Part shown: piece by piece, positions 24,559 through 33,602 of the stretch
Numbering within the stretch: position 1 is the stretch's first letter
Layout of the letters: each line of letters opens with the position of its first letter
DNA from: Bacteroidales bacterium
Lineage (GTDB): Bacteria > Bacteroidota > Bacteroidia > Bacteroidales > FEN-979
Length of the DNA: 33,733 nucleotides
Direction: 5' to 3'
Assembly (NCBI GenBank): GCA_030681475.1
Contig: JAUXWT010000111.1
Span: 1 to 33,733 of the forward strand
Translations under genes and position numbers: made by a program
The notes under the pieces: model-generated
The model's input: the letters and a program-made list of their open reading frames with translations, nothing else
Database searches by the model: none
What the model was told of the DNA's origin: nothing

Positions 24559-27105
24559 ATGGAAGCAAAATTTTCTCAACGTGTCAAAGACGTTTTAATA
24601 TACAGCCGGGAAGAAGCGCAAAGGTTAGGAAACGATTACATTGGTCTCGAACACCTCCTGCTTGGAATTATCAGGGAAGGTGATGGCCTTGCGATAAGGA
24701 TCATGCGCAATCTGCGTATTGATCTGGCGGAAGTCAGGAAAAAAGTTGAACAGGCGGTTTCCAGCCATAAGGAAAAACATGCCGGCGGCGAAAACCTGCC
24801 ACTGATTAAACAAGCTGAACGTGCCCTGAAGATCACCTACCTGGAAGCAAAGCTGTTCAACAGCGATTTGATTGGCACCGAACATCTGCTGTTGGCTATT
24901 CTCAAAGATGAAAATAACCTCGTCACAAAAACCCTTCAAGGCTTTGGTGTGAACTATGATACCGTTCAGGATGAACTGAAAGCAATTCTGTCGAGCACAA
25001 GCGACGAGCCACACTTTGACCCACAGGATATCCTGCCCAAAGATGAGGAGGATGAAGACCCGGAAGAGGGCGGAAAGAGTTTCAGCGGGAGCCCAAAAAA
25101 GCCCCAGGATTCAAAGTCAAAAACACCCGTTCTTGATAATTTTGGCAGGGATATCACCAAAGCCGCCGAAGAGGATCGCCTTGATCCCATTGTTGGCCGT
25201 GACAAAGAATTACAGCGCATTGCTCAGATATTGAGCCGCCGAAAAAAAAATAACCCGATCCTGATCGGAGAACCCGGTGTTGGAAAATCAGCCATTGCAG
25301 AAGGGCTGGCCCTCAGGATCGTGCAACGTAAAGTGGCCAGGTCGTTGTTCAATAAACGCCTGGTATCTCTCGACTTAGCTTCACTTGTTGCCGGTACAAA
25401 ATACCGTGGCCAGTTTGAAGAACGGATGAAAGCCGTCCTTAATGAATTGGAAAAAAATCCGAATATCATTGTTTTTATAGATGAAATCCATACTATTGTC
25501 GGCGCCGGGAATGCATCGGGATCTCTGGATGCCTCTAACATGTTTAAACCGGCATTGGCACGTGGAGACATTCAATGCATCGGGGCAACTACCCTGGATG
25601 AGTATCGCCAGTACATTGAAAAGGATGGAGCGCTTGAACGAAGGTTCCAGAAGGTCCTTGTTGACCCGACTTCAGCAGATGAAACGATTGAAATTCTGCA
25701 AAATATTAAGGAAAAATACGAGGACCACCACCTGGTAACTTATACCGACGATGCCATTAAGGCATGCGTTTCCCTTACCAACCGCTACATAACAGACCGG
25801 TACCTTCCCGACAAGGCCATTGATGCGCTTGACGAGGCCGGCGCCAGGGTTCACATCTCAAATATCAACGTTCCCAACGAAATAATTGAAGTGGAGAACC
25901 AGATTGAAGAGACCAGAAAACATAAGATGCTGGCCATAAACAGCCAGAAATTTGAAGAAGCCGCTGATTTGCGTGATACAGAGCGTAAGCTGCAGGACAG
26001 CCTTGAACGTGAAAAAAAGATATGGGAAGAGAGCGCCAAACTGAACCGGCAAACGGTTGCTGAAGATAACGTGGCCGAAGTTGTAGCCATGATGACAGGG
26101 ATACCGGTGCAGCGCATTGCAAAAAATGAGAGTGATCGCCTGATCAATATGGAAGGCGAACTGGAAAACTCAGTGATCGGTCAGAATGAAGCCATTAAAA
26201 AGGTGGTTAGAGCAATCCGTCGCAACCGGGCCGGTCTGAAGGACCCCAACAAACCAATCGGGACCTTTATTTTTCTTGGCCCTACCGGTGTCGGGAAAAC
26301 GCATCTTGCAAAAGTGTTGTCAAAATATTTGTTTGACACGGAAGATGCGCTGGTACGGATCGATATGAGTGAGTACATGGAGAAGTTTGCTGTTTCACGG
26401 CTCATTGGCGCCCCTCCGGGATATGTCGGATATGAAGAGGGTGGACAATTGACCGAAAAAATCCGCCGTCGCCCTTACTCTGTTGTATTATTGGATGAAA
26501 TAGAAAAAGCGCATCCCGACGTTTTTCATTTATTGCTTCAGGTACTGGATGACGGCATGTTAACGGATAGTTTTGGCCGCAGGGTTGACTTTAAGAATAC
26601 CATCGTGATCATGACGTCAAATATCGGCTCCCGTCAGCTTAAAGATTTTGGACAGGGCGTCGGCTTTGCAACTTCAGCAAAACAGGCCGCCAGTAATGAC
26701 TATGCACGCGGCGTGATTGAAAATGCCCTTAAGAAGGCCTTTGCCCCTGAATTTATCAACAGAATTGATGACGTTGTCATCTTTGATGCACTTGAACGGG
26801 AAGATATTCACAAGATCATTGACATTGAACTGCAGCATCTGTTCAAAAGGACCAAAGACCTTGGATACAGCATCGTTATCACCGATGCGGCAAAAGATTA
26901 TATAGCAGAAAAAGGTTGGGACGTCCAGTTTGGCGCCAGGCCGCTGAAACGTGCGATCCAGAAATATGTTGAAGATACCCTGGCCGAAGAGATCATTAAA
27001 ACCAAACTTACTGAAAATGATCTGATAACCGTGGACTATATTCCTCAGAAAGATGAAATGGTCATCATTGTATCAAATCCCGAAAAAACCGAACCGGTTA
27101 AATAG
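24559..27105 (+). CDS. clpC: ATP-dependent Clp protease ATP-binding subunit ClpC
   Basis: This 848-aa AAA+ unfoldase feeds proteins to ClpP. The frame is open from a GTG at 24550, but the ATG at 24559 (MEAKFSQRVKDVLIYSREEA) is the family start. Domains in order: double Clp N repeat (1-145), an acidic linker (about 150-185), first AAA domain with Walker A GEPGVGKS (237-244) and Walker B VFIDEIH (about 305-311), a UVR-type coiled middle region (KFEEAADLRDTE, which distinguishes ClpC from ClpB), then the second AAA domain with GPTGVGKT and LLDEIEKAH. It converges on the acyl-CoA dehydrogenase with an 18-bp gap. Confidence 0.95.
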   Translation: MEAKFSQRVKDVLIYSREEAQRLGNDYIGLEHLLLGIIREGDGLAIRIMRNLRIDLAEVRKKVEQAVSSHKEKHAGGENLPLIKQAERALKITYLEAKLFNSDLIGTEHLLLAILKDENNLVTKTLQGFGVNYDTVQDELKAILSSTSDEPHFDPQDILPKDEEDEDPEEGGKSFSGSPKKPQDSKSKTPVLDNFGRDITKAAEEDRLDPIVGRDKELQRIAQILSRRKKNNPILIGEPGVGKSAIAEGLALRIVQRKVARSLFNKRLVSLDLASLVAGTKYRGQFEERMKAVLNELEKNPNIIVFIDEIHTIVGAGNASGSLDASNMFKPALARGDIQCIGATTLDEYRQYIEKDGALERRFQKVLVDPTSADETIEILQNIKEKYEDHHLVTYTDDAIKACVSLTNRYITDRYLPDKAIDALDEAGARVHISNINVPNEIIEVENQIEETRKHKMLAINSQKFEEAADLRDTERKLQDSLEREKKIWEESAKLNRQTVAEDNVAEVVAMMTGIPVQRIAKNESDRLINMEGELENSVIGQNEAIKKVVRAIRRNRAGLKDPNKPIGTFIFLGPTGVGKTHLAKVLSKYLFDTEDALVRIDMSEYMEKFAVSRLIGAPPGYVGYEEGGQLTEKIRRRPYSVVLLDEIEKAHPDVFHLLLQVLDDGMLTDSFGRRVDFKNTIVIMTSNIGSRQLKDFGQGVGFATSAKQAASNDYARGVIENALKKAFAPEFINRIDDVVIFDALEREDIHKIIDIELQHLFKRTKDLGYSIVITDAAKDYIAEKGWDVQFGARPLKRAIQKYVEDTLAEEIIKTKLTENDLITVDYIPQKDEMVIIVSNPEKTEPVK

Positions 27106-27123
27106 TCCCCGGTACCAGGAAGG

Positions 27124-28908
27124 TTACATCTTATAGCAATTGTCCTCGATCAACCTGTTGGCAATTTTACGGCGTGCATTTTTAACATTTACGCCGGGTA
27201 CCTGTGTGAGGCTTTCAACAACAGATCTATAGGTGCCGTTAAGTCCGGGGGAAGTAAATGAATTTGTTGCATCTGCAGCGGATTTCCTGATCTTATCACC
27301 GGCATTATATATAAATACATCCAGCATCGAACGGTAAATACTTTCAGGATCAATCTCTTTGATCGTTTCCATTTTCTGGATCCTTAACACCATGGATTCT
27401 GCGATATAAACATCAATGATCATATCCGCAAGGTTGTTCAGTATCTCTTGTTCCTGGATAAAATCTTTGTTGAACTGCATTGATGCTCCCTGCATCACAA
27501 TAAGAATGAGGTTCTTAAAGTTTTTTATTATCCTCAGTTTTTCCTCAAAATAGGTCTCATCAGTTTTGGTACTTGCCTTGACTGAATCAAGATTTGCAAA
27601 AAGGGCGCCCGCTTTGCCGAACAGATCAAAGTCGCCTTTCATGGCTCTTTTCATGGCTGTATCGACAAGCAATAACCTGTTGATCTCATTGGTTCCTTCA
27701 AAGATCCTGTTGATGCGTGAATCACGATATCCGCGTTCAACAGCCATTTCTGCAGAATATCCCATCCCTCCATGTACCTGAACTGCCTCATCGATCACAA
27801 AATCAAGAACTTCTGATCCATACACTTTTAAAATGGCTGCCTCAACCGCATAATGTCCGATCCCCTCTACCGAAGCCCTTCCTTTGTCTATGCCGGTGGC
27901 TGCCAGCATTTCAATTTTATCTTCAATGTCCTTGCTTATCCTGTATATTGCACATTCAAGGGCAAACGTTCTTATGACCTGCTCGGCAAGTTTATGCTTG
28001 ATGGCCCCAAATGTCGAAATCAATACATTAAATTGTTTGCGCTCGTTGGCATATTTTACCGAATCGGTTATTGCTTTTTTTGAAGCTCCCAGCACATTTG
28101 CGCCAAGTTTAATTCGTCCCATGTGAAGAATGTTCAGCGCAATTCTGAACCCCTCTCCCCGGCTGCCAAGCAGATTTTCAACCGGCACTTTTACATCATT
28201 ATAGAATATCTGGGCAGTGGAAGATCCCTTGATACCCATTTTATGCTCATCGGGACTGATCACTACACCCGGAAAGTTCTTTTCCACGATAAAGGCGCTG
28301 AGTACCCGGTCCTTGTCAATTTTTGCAAAAACCACTTGTGTATCGGCAAAGGAAGCATTGGTGATCCACATTTTCTGACCGTTCAGAATATAATGACTCC
28401 CGTCTTCCGACAAAATGGCAGACGTTTTTCCAGAATTGGCATCACTCCCTGCGCCAGGCTCAGTCAAACAATAGGCGCCGATCAAATCACCCGTTGCAAG
28501 ACGGGTCACATAACGTTGGCGCTGTTCTTCGTTGCCATAATACATGATCGGTAAGGTGCCAATACCGGTATGTGCCATAAATGCGACGGAAAATGAGTGA
28601 CCGGCTCCAATCTTTTCAGCAGCAAGCATTTGGGTTACAAACGATTGACCAAATCCACCATATTCTTCCGGAAGGGAGATTCCCATCAGGCCAAGTTCTC
28701 CGGCTTTCTTCAGGGTGCTCTTCATGAGGTTGGTATCCGGGGAATCAATCTGGTCGATATTCGGATAGAGTTCAGCCTCAAGGAAATCCTGGATGGTTTG
28801 GGCAATCATTTTTTGCTCTTCATCGAATTGTTCAGGTATGAAAATGTCTTTTGCATCAACTTCATCAACGAGAAACTCACCGCTTTTCAGTACTTTTCTT
28901 TTCTCCAT
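27124..28908 (-). CDS. Acyl-CoA dehydrogenase with long C-terminal extension
   Basis: This 594-aa flavoenzyme oxidises acyl-CoA to the 2-enoyl-CoA and passes electrons to ETF. The FAD/substrate segment is AYCLTEPGAGSD (145-156), the second signature QVHGGMGY (377-384), and the catalytic base is E404 in RIFEGTNEI. After the core (to about 420) there is an extension of about 170 residues, as in VLCAD/ACAD9-type enzymes. It is the last gene of the etf operon, 23 bp after the CCG Fe-S protein gene. This makes it the obvious electron donor for the pathway. Chain-length preference cannot be read from the sequence. Confidence 0.93.
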   Translation of the reverse strand: MEKRKVLKSGEFLVDEVDAKDIFIPEQFDEEQKMIAQTIQDFLEAELYPNIDQIDSPDTNLMKSTLKKAGELGLMGISLPEEYGGFGQSFVTQMLAAEKIGAGHSFSVAFMAHTGIGTLPIMYYGNEEQRQRYVTRLATGDLIGAYCLTEPGAGSDANSGKTSAILSEDGSHYILNGQKMWITNASFADTQVVFAKIDKDRVLSAFIVEKNFPGVVISPDEHKMGIKGSSTAQIFYNDVKVPVENLLGSRGEGFRIALNILHMGRIKLGANVLGASKKAITDSVKYANERKQFNVLISTFGAIKHKLAEQVIRTFALECAIYRISKDIEDKIEMLAATGIDKGRASVEGIGHYAVEAAILKVYGSEVLDFVIDEAVQVHGGMGYSAEMAVERGYRDSRINRIFEGTNEINRLLLVDTAMKRAMKGDFDLFGKAGALFANLDSVKASTKTDETYFEEKLRIIKNFKNLILIVMQGASMQFNKDFIQEQEILNNLADMIIDVYIAESMVLRIQKMETIKEIDPESIYRSMLDVFIYNAGDKIRKSAADATNSFTSPGLNGTYRSVVESLTQVPGVNVKNARRKIANRLIEDNCYKM

Positions 28909-28931
28909 TACAATTATTTTAGTTATACAGT

Positions 28932-29726
28932 TTAAATATTTAACGATTGAACGATTAATTCAGCAATATCCAAATTTTTCACATCTTCTTCCCGATTCTT
29001 GTATTTAATCCCATCTGTAAGCATGGTCATGCAGAACGGACAAGCTGTGGCAATAACCTTCGCACCTGTCTGAAGCGCCTCCTCGGTACGTTCAATAAAG
29101 ACCTCCTTATCGCCTTTTTCCGCTTCTTTGAACATTTGTGCGCCACCAGCGCCGCAACATAAGGCGAAACTCCTGTTCCGCTTCATTTCCACAATGTTGG
29201 TGGTGAGTTTTTTTAAAATAGAACGGGGTTCAAAATAGATATCATTGGCCCGGCCAAGGTAACAAGGGTCATGATATGTAACACTTACATTTGACAATGC
29301 CTGCGGATCAAGAATGAGTTGTCCTGATAAAATCATATGGTCAAGGAATTGCAGGTAATTGATCACTTCGAAACCGGCCCCGAGATCCGGATATTCATTT
29401 TTAAATATGTTGTAGCAGTGCGGACAGATGGTTAACACTTTCCTGATGTCATATTTCTTGAATAGCGCAATGTTCTGAAAAGCCTGCATCTGGTAAAGCA
29501 TCTCATTTCCGGCACGGCGGGCAGGATCGCCGGTACAGGATTCTTCTTTGCCAAGTACAGCATAACTCACATTCAGGAAGGCTAAAATCTTGACAAAGTC
29601 CTTTGTCACTTTTTGGTAACGGTCATCGAATGCACCCGCACATCCTACCCAAAACAGGAATTCCGCTTGCTTTCCACGTGCGTGCAAATCGGCCATCACA
29701 GGTACTTCAACTTTACGAATTTCCAT
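28932..29726 (-). CDS. CCG-domain Fe-S oxidoreductase, probable ETF:menaquinone oxidoreductase half
   Basis: This 264-aa protein has two cysteine-rich (CCG, HdrB/HdrD-type) domains. The second is canonical: C155, CCG at 190-192 (FALCCGAGG) and CPFC at 229-232. The first has C29, a single C64 (ESCTGDPARR), C101 and C104. Such domains bind 4Fe-4S clusters of the noncubane type. The gene follows the NarI-like/ferredoxin gene by 14 bp. Together the pair matches the domains of EMO, the membrane ETF:(methyl)menaquinone oxidoreductase, here split in two. EMO is described in syntrophic bacteria; its presence in this organism is inferred from domains and operon. Confidence 0.8.
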   Translation of the reverse strand: MEIRKVEVPVMADLHARGKQAEFLFWVGCAGAFDDRYQKVTKDFVKILAFLNVSYAVLGKEESCTGDPARRAGNEMLYQMQAFQNIALFKKYDIRKVLTICPHCYNIFKNEYPDLGAGFEVINYLQFLDHMILSGQLILDPQALSNVSVTYHDPCYLGRANDIYFEPRSILKKLTTNIVEMKRNRSFALCCGAGGAQMFKEAEKGDKEVFIERTEEALQTGAKVIATACPFCMTMLTDGIKYKNREEDVKNLDIAELIVQSLNI

Positions 29727-29740
29727 TGGTACTGAACTGA

Positions 29741-31060
29741 TTAAGCAATACGTAATTCAATATTTTGTGCCCACAGCAGACGGTCTTCCATTGAAAATTG
29801 CCAGGGGGCCCCATTGTTCTCAATGTTGGTGAATACAGCCTTGATCCCGCCAGGCGCCGAAGCCTCTTCCAATACAAGGTACCGGCGCATATCGACAATT
29901 AAAATCGGGTGGTTGATGTTGATCGGACACTCCCTGGCACAGGCGTTACATGTTGTACAAGCCCATAGCTCCTCCTCAGAAATAAAGTCCCTAACCAATG
30001 ATTTATGATCAGAAAATAATCGTCCGTTTTTTATCAATCCCGGCCCTTTTTCTTTCATCCTTGCCCGCACGTCCATGATTATTTTTCGGGGTGACAAGCG
30101 CTTGCCGGTTAGGTTTGCCGGACAAACCGATGTACATCTGCCGCATTCGGTACAGGCCAGGGAATCGAGGTAATTTTTCCAGGTTACATCCTCTGCATCC
30201 TTAATGCCAAAGCGTTCAACGGGAACATCAGTTGATTCAGCAGACAAGGAAGCGTTTGGATCAAGCATCATTTGCACTTCCTTCATAACGCTGTCCATAT
30301 TCGGCAATTTACCAAGTGGTTCCAGGCGGGAAAGGAAAACATTGGGAACCGACATGAATACATGAAAATGCTTTGAATATGGCAGGATGTTTGCAAATAT
30401 AAAGATGAGCAGGATATGCGACCACCAGGAGATTTCGTAAATTACTCCGAGTCGGGCAGGTTCGACGCCAGCCAGAAATCCGGCCAACAGGCTGCTGACC
30501 GGGTAAATCCCTGCCAAAGATTTGCCTGATTGCTGAATTCCGGCGTAGTACGCCATATTCATACTCAGTAATGACACCATCAGCGCCAGGATCATGACCA
30601 GGGCAAGATTTGCATCCTTGTGCGAGACGGGTTTCATTTCAATACCTTCAAACCGTTTGATGTGAAAGAACAGGCGACGGGAAATAAATATGATGATGGA
30701 AATTCCAACCAGCAATCCAAAGATATCCGCTGATGCGCTGATCAAATTGTAAACGGGGCCAAGAAACTCCAGAAAGCGTTCAGTTCCGAAAAGGCCATCA
30801 AAAATCATCTCAATACTGCCGATGGCGATAACACAAAATCCCCAGAAAACCAGGGCATGAAAAAAGCCCATGACCGGTTGGCGGAAAATTTTTGTCTGGC
30901 CGATGGCCACATCCATCATCACCCATAGCCGTTTACCGAGATCGCGTACCGGAAATGCAGGTTTTGTAAATTTAAAATAGTTGATGAAACGGTAAGTCGT
31001 GAAACCAAAGAAGCCAATCGTGACAAGCAGTGCGAGCGTGAAAACGAGTTGTTTGACCAT
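29741..31060 (-). CDS. NarI-like membrane protein with two ferredoxin clusters
   Basis: This 439-aa protein is the membrane half of the proposed split EMO. It has about five to six membrane helices (roughly 5-28, 66-88, 112-128, 150-175 and 208-228) of NarI-type. Likely heme b ligands are H68 (GFFHALVFWG), H215 (SWWSHIL) and H231 or H233. Two 4Fe-4S motifs follow: C303/C306/C309/C313 and C368/C371/C374/C378. Electrons would pass from ETF via the Fe-S clusters and heme to menaquinone. The gene starts 7 bp after the etfA stop. A fused CCG domain is absent and is supplied by the next gene. Confidence 0.85.
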   Translation of the reverse strand: MVKQLVFTLALLVTIGFFGFTTYRFINYFKFTKPAFPVRDLGKRLWVMMDVAIGQTKIFRQPVMGFFHALVFWGFCVIAIGSIEMIFDGLFGTERFLEFLGPVYNLISASADIFGLLVGISIIIFISRRLFFHIKRFEGIEMKPVSHKDANLALVMILALMVSLLSMNMAYYAGIQQSGKSLAGIYPVSSLLAGFLAGVEPARLGVIYEISWWSHILLIFIFANILPYSKHFHVFMSVPNVFLSRLEPLGKLPNMDSVMKEVQMMLDPNASLSAESTDVPVERFGIKDAEDVTWKNYLDSLACTECGRCTSVCPANLTGKRLSPRKIIMDVRARMKEKGPGLIKNGRLFSDHKSLVRDFISEEELWACTTCNACARECPININHPILIVDMRRYLVLEEASAPGGIKAVFTNIENNGAPWQFSMEDRLLWAQNIELRIA

Positions 31061-31067
31061 GGCTGGT

Positions 31068-32039
31068 TTATTTCCCCTTTATATCTTTTACTGCCTCCAC
31101 GAGTTTTGGAAGTACCTTGCTGGCATCTCCGATGATGCCATATTGAGCGGCAGCAAAAATCGGGGCATCCTTATCTGTATTGATGGCCACAATATATTTT
31201 GAAGAACTTACACCGGCGAGGTGTTGGGTCGCACCTGAAATTCCGATCGCTATATAGAGGTTGGGTGCAATTATTTTTCCTGTTTGACCGGTATGCTCCT
31301 CATGAGGCCGCCATCCCTCATCAGAAACGGGACGTGAACATGCTGTAGCGGCGCCAAGTAATTCAGCCAATTCCACCATCGGACCCCAGTTATCTGCAGA
31401 TTTCATTCCCCGGCCACCAGAAACAACTATTTCGGCGTCGGTCAACAGGATTTTACCGGTTTGCTTCTGAACTTCATTTACTCTGGTCTTGACCGTTTCC
31501 GGGTTCCACTCAATCGGCACAGTTGTAACCACACCCTTGTTCTCAGTTTCAATGACCTCGGATGAATTTTGTGCCAGTGTTAAAATTTTAACGTCGGATT
31601 TAATGATCAGGTTGCTGAACGCATTGCCTGAATATACCTTTTTGAATACGGTGAAAGGACTGGTGCTGAGTGGTAATTTGCTAACACCTGAACCGAGACC
31701 AGCTTTCAACTTTACAGACAAACGGGGGGCAATGGCTTTTCCCGTGGTATTGTTGGAAAGTAAAACAATTTTTGCATCTTCCAGTGCAGCAAATCCAGCA
31801 ATGATCGCTGAGTAAGCCTGACCATCAAAAACGTTGATCTTGTCGTTAACGGCGCTGATTATACGAACAGCCCCATATTTTCCGAGTTTTTCCAATTCGG
31901 TGTTTTCAACTTTACCAACAGATAACACCACAATTTCGGTTTTCAGCATTTCTGCCAACTTAGCGCCATAGGAGACGAGCTCAAAACTCAATTTTTTGAA
32001 TTTCCCATCCCAATTCTCAACAAAAATTAAAACTGACAT
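31068..32039 (-). CDS. etfA: Electron transfer flavoprotein subunit alpha
   Basis: This 323-aa subunit carries the FAD that shuttles electrons from acyl-CoA dehydrogenase to the membrane. The FAD-binding C-terminal domain has SGGRG (207-211), GQTGK (251-255), GISGATQH (266-273) and NTDKDAPIF (287-295). The N-terminal half is the usual adenine-nucleotide alpha-hydrolase-like fold. The neighbours, split-EMO and a single acyl-CoA dehydrogenase, suggest a non-bifurcating ETF, though this cannot be shown from sequence by eye. It follows etfB by 28 bp. Confidence 0.95.
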   Translation of the reverse strand: MSVLIFVENWDGKFKKLSFELVSYGAKLAEMLKTEIVVLSVGKVENTELEKLGKYGAVRIISAVNDKINVFDGQAYSAIIAGFAALEDAKIVLLSNNTTGKAIAPRLSVKLKAGLGSGVSKLPLSTSPFTVFKKVYSGNAFSNLIIKSDVKILTLAQNSSEVIETENKGVVTTVPIEWNPETVKTRVNEVQKQTGKILLTDAEIVVSGGRGMKSADNWGPMVELAELLGAATACSRPVSDEGWRPHEEHTGQTGKIIAPNLYIAIGISGATQHLAGVSSSKYIVAINTDKDAPIFAAAQYGIIGDASKVLPKLVEAVKDIKGK

Positions 32040-32067
32040 AATTCGGTTTTGGTTTTAGCGGTTCAGA

Positions 32068-32817
32068 TTAAATAATTTTAGCTTCATTTTGCAGTAATTC
32101 AATAAGTTGCTTTGGATTTTCGGGATCAACAAACTTGCATACTGCACGGGGTTTCGGCATTTCGTATCTCTGCACCTCTGTTAATGGCTCAACTGCAACC
32201 GGTTCGACCACTTTAAGCGGTTTTGTGCGGGCCATCATAATTCCACGCATGGCTGCAATTCGGGGTTCTTTTGCAATTCCCTTCTGAACGATGGCAACAA
32301 CCGGCGTTGGTACTGTGACAATTTCTTTTCCACCGTCTATTTCACGGGTGATTATGATTTGTCCGTTCTCAATTTTTACACTGGAGACGGAGGATACCGA
32401 TGGATATTCTAAAAATTCAGCCAGCATCCCTCCTACCGTGGAACCATTGAAATCACTTGATTCAATGCCACAAAGAATCAAGTCATAGGGTTCACTCTTT
32501 AAAACATTTGCCAATTGGGCGGCTACGAAGTAGGCATCGGCGGGTTCGGCATTGATCCTGATGGCATCATCTGCGCCGATAGCCAGCGCCTTACGGATTG
32601 TAGGCTCGGCACTGATCAGTCCGACATGTGCAACGGTAACAGTCTGAATGCCGCTGGAGGGATCATCCTTCAATTCGAGCGCCCTGGTCAGAGATAATTC
32701 GTCCCATGGGTTAATGACCCATTGAATTCCTGCTGTATCCAATTTTGTAAAGTCATCGATGAATTTGACTTTTGTTGTCGTATCAGGAACATTGCTCATG
32801 CAAATTAAGACCTTCAT
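32068..32817 (-). CDS. etfB: Electron transfer flavoprotein subunit beta
   Basis: This 249-aa subunit, the first gene of the operon, pairs with EtfA. It has the family start MKVLICMSNVPDTTTKV, the central ILCGIESSDFNGSTVGGMLAE nucleotide-binding loop (about 113-133) and the PTPVVAIVQKGIAKEPRIAAMRG segment (170-190) typical of EtfB. A predicted promoter (32861-32868) precedes it by about 44 bp. The C-terminal arm that wraps EtfA is present. Confidence 0.95.
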   Translation of the reverse strand: MKVLICMSNVPDTTTKVKFIDDFTKLDTAGIQWVINPWDELSLTRALELKDDPSSGIQTVTVAHVGLISAEPTIRKALAIGADDAIRINAEPADAYFVAAQLANVLKSEPYDLILCGIESSDFNGSTVGGMLAEFLEYPSVSSVSSVKIENGQIIITREIDGGKEIVTVPTPVVAIVQKGIAKEPRIAAMRGIMMARTKPLKVVEPVAVEPLTEVQRYEMPKPRAVCKFVDPENPKQLIELLQNEAKII

Positions 32818-32860
32818 TGTATAAGTAGTTGGTTAAGAATAAACTGGACTGTGTGGGGTG

Positions 32861-32868
32861 CAAAGATA
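32861..32868 (-). promoter_or_regulatory. Putative promoter of the etf operon
   Basis: The minus strand reads TATCTTTG, a full match to TAnnTTTG, with the start codon about 44 bp downstream. No clear TTTG -33 box lies at the usual distance. Confidence 0.45.
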
Positions 32869-33065
32869 AAAAAAAGGAGGTAAAGAATGGCTATAAATTA
32901 TCCTCATCATCAGGGCAAACGCATGAACAGTATTTTCCCCTCCCTGGGTGTTTCTGTGCAAACGATGACAGCCACATGTAAGAATATCGGCATGTAGCCT
33001 ACTATCAGGGATTATCTGATAAAGAGGAAGTCATCGGCGAGGGGTGTATTATATATGGGTGTTTA
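32869..33065. other. Intergenic region between etf operon and IS remnants
   Basis: No gene was found. The part next to the transposase (about 33000-33065) is probably the non-coding end of the ISAs1-type element. I could not identify its terminal repeat because the other end is not in the window. Confidence 0.4.
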
Positions 33066-33602
33066 TTATTTGTTAACAATTATTTGAGCTAAGATTATCA
33101 ACGCATAGTTGTCGTCCCAACCAGCCTGCTTGCGTCTGACTTTTAAGCTGGCCTTTGCGGTTTTATCGTTTTTAATGGCATTTAAAGCCACACGTCTCAT
33201 AATAGAAAGATTTTCAGCGCCATTCCCTGTTCGTACCCGGCATTGGTCTTCGTTAAAGGTCACATCCAATACCCAGTGCAGGCTGTTCTCAATGGCCCAA
33301 TGTTTACGGATAGCGCGGTTCATCTGCTTGGCATTGCCAGAGAGGCTGCTGATGTAATACCTGGTTTCCCGTGTTTCAATACCGTTCTTTATGACTGTTG
33401 CCTTGACCTGGGCAATACTTTTGAGGTTGTCCCAACTTTGTGGTTCAATGAGCCACTGTAAGTTGGTTATGGTTTTACAATGCCGGGTTTCAATTCTTCC
33501 ATGTCCTTTGTCATATTCAATGTCTTCATCGTATGTATAATGTGCAAACTCGGGTTGTTCTGTCTTATTGAAAAACTCTTCAACTTCCTTGGCTAGTGTC
33601 AA
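33066..33602 (-). pseudogene. ISAs1-family transposase, C-terminal fragment
   Basis: The 178 residues match the C-terminal half of ISAs1-type transposases: HGRIETRHCKTI (34-45), then HWAIENSLHWVLDVTFNEDQCR (101-122) with E105 as the probable catalytic Glu, then RRVALNAIK. Full-length members are near 370 aa, so the N-terminal half with the first two catalytic Asp residues is missing. The only start is a TTG at 33602. Immediately upstream the sequence changes to the end of an IS630-type element, which probably inserted into this gene. The native ISAs1 sequence likely ends near 33595. Confidence 0.8.
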
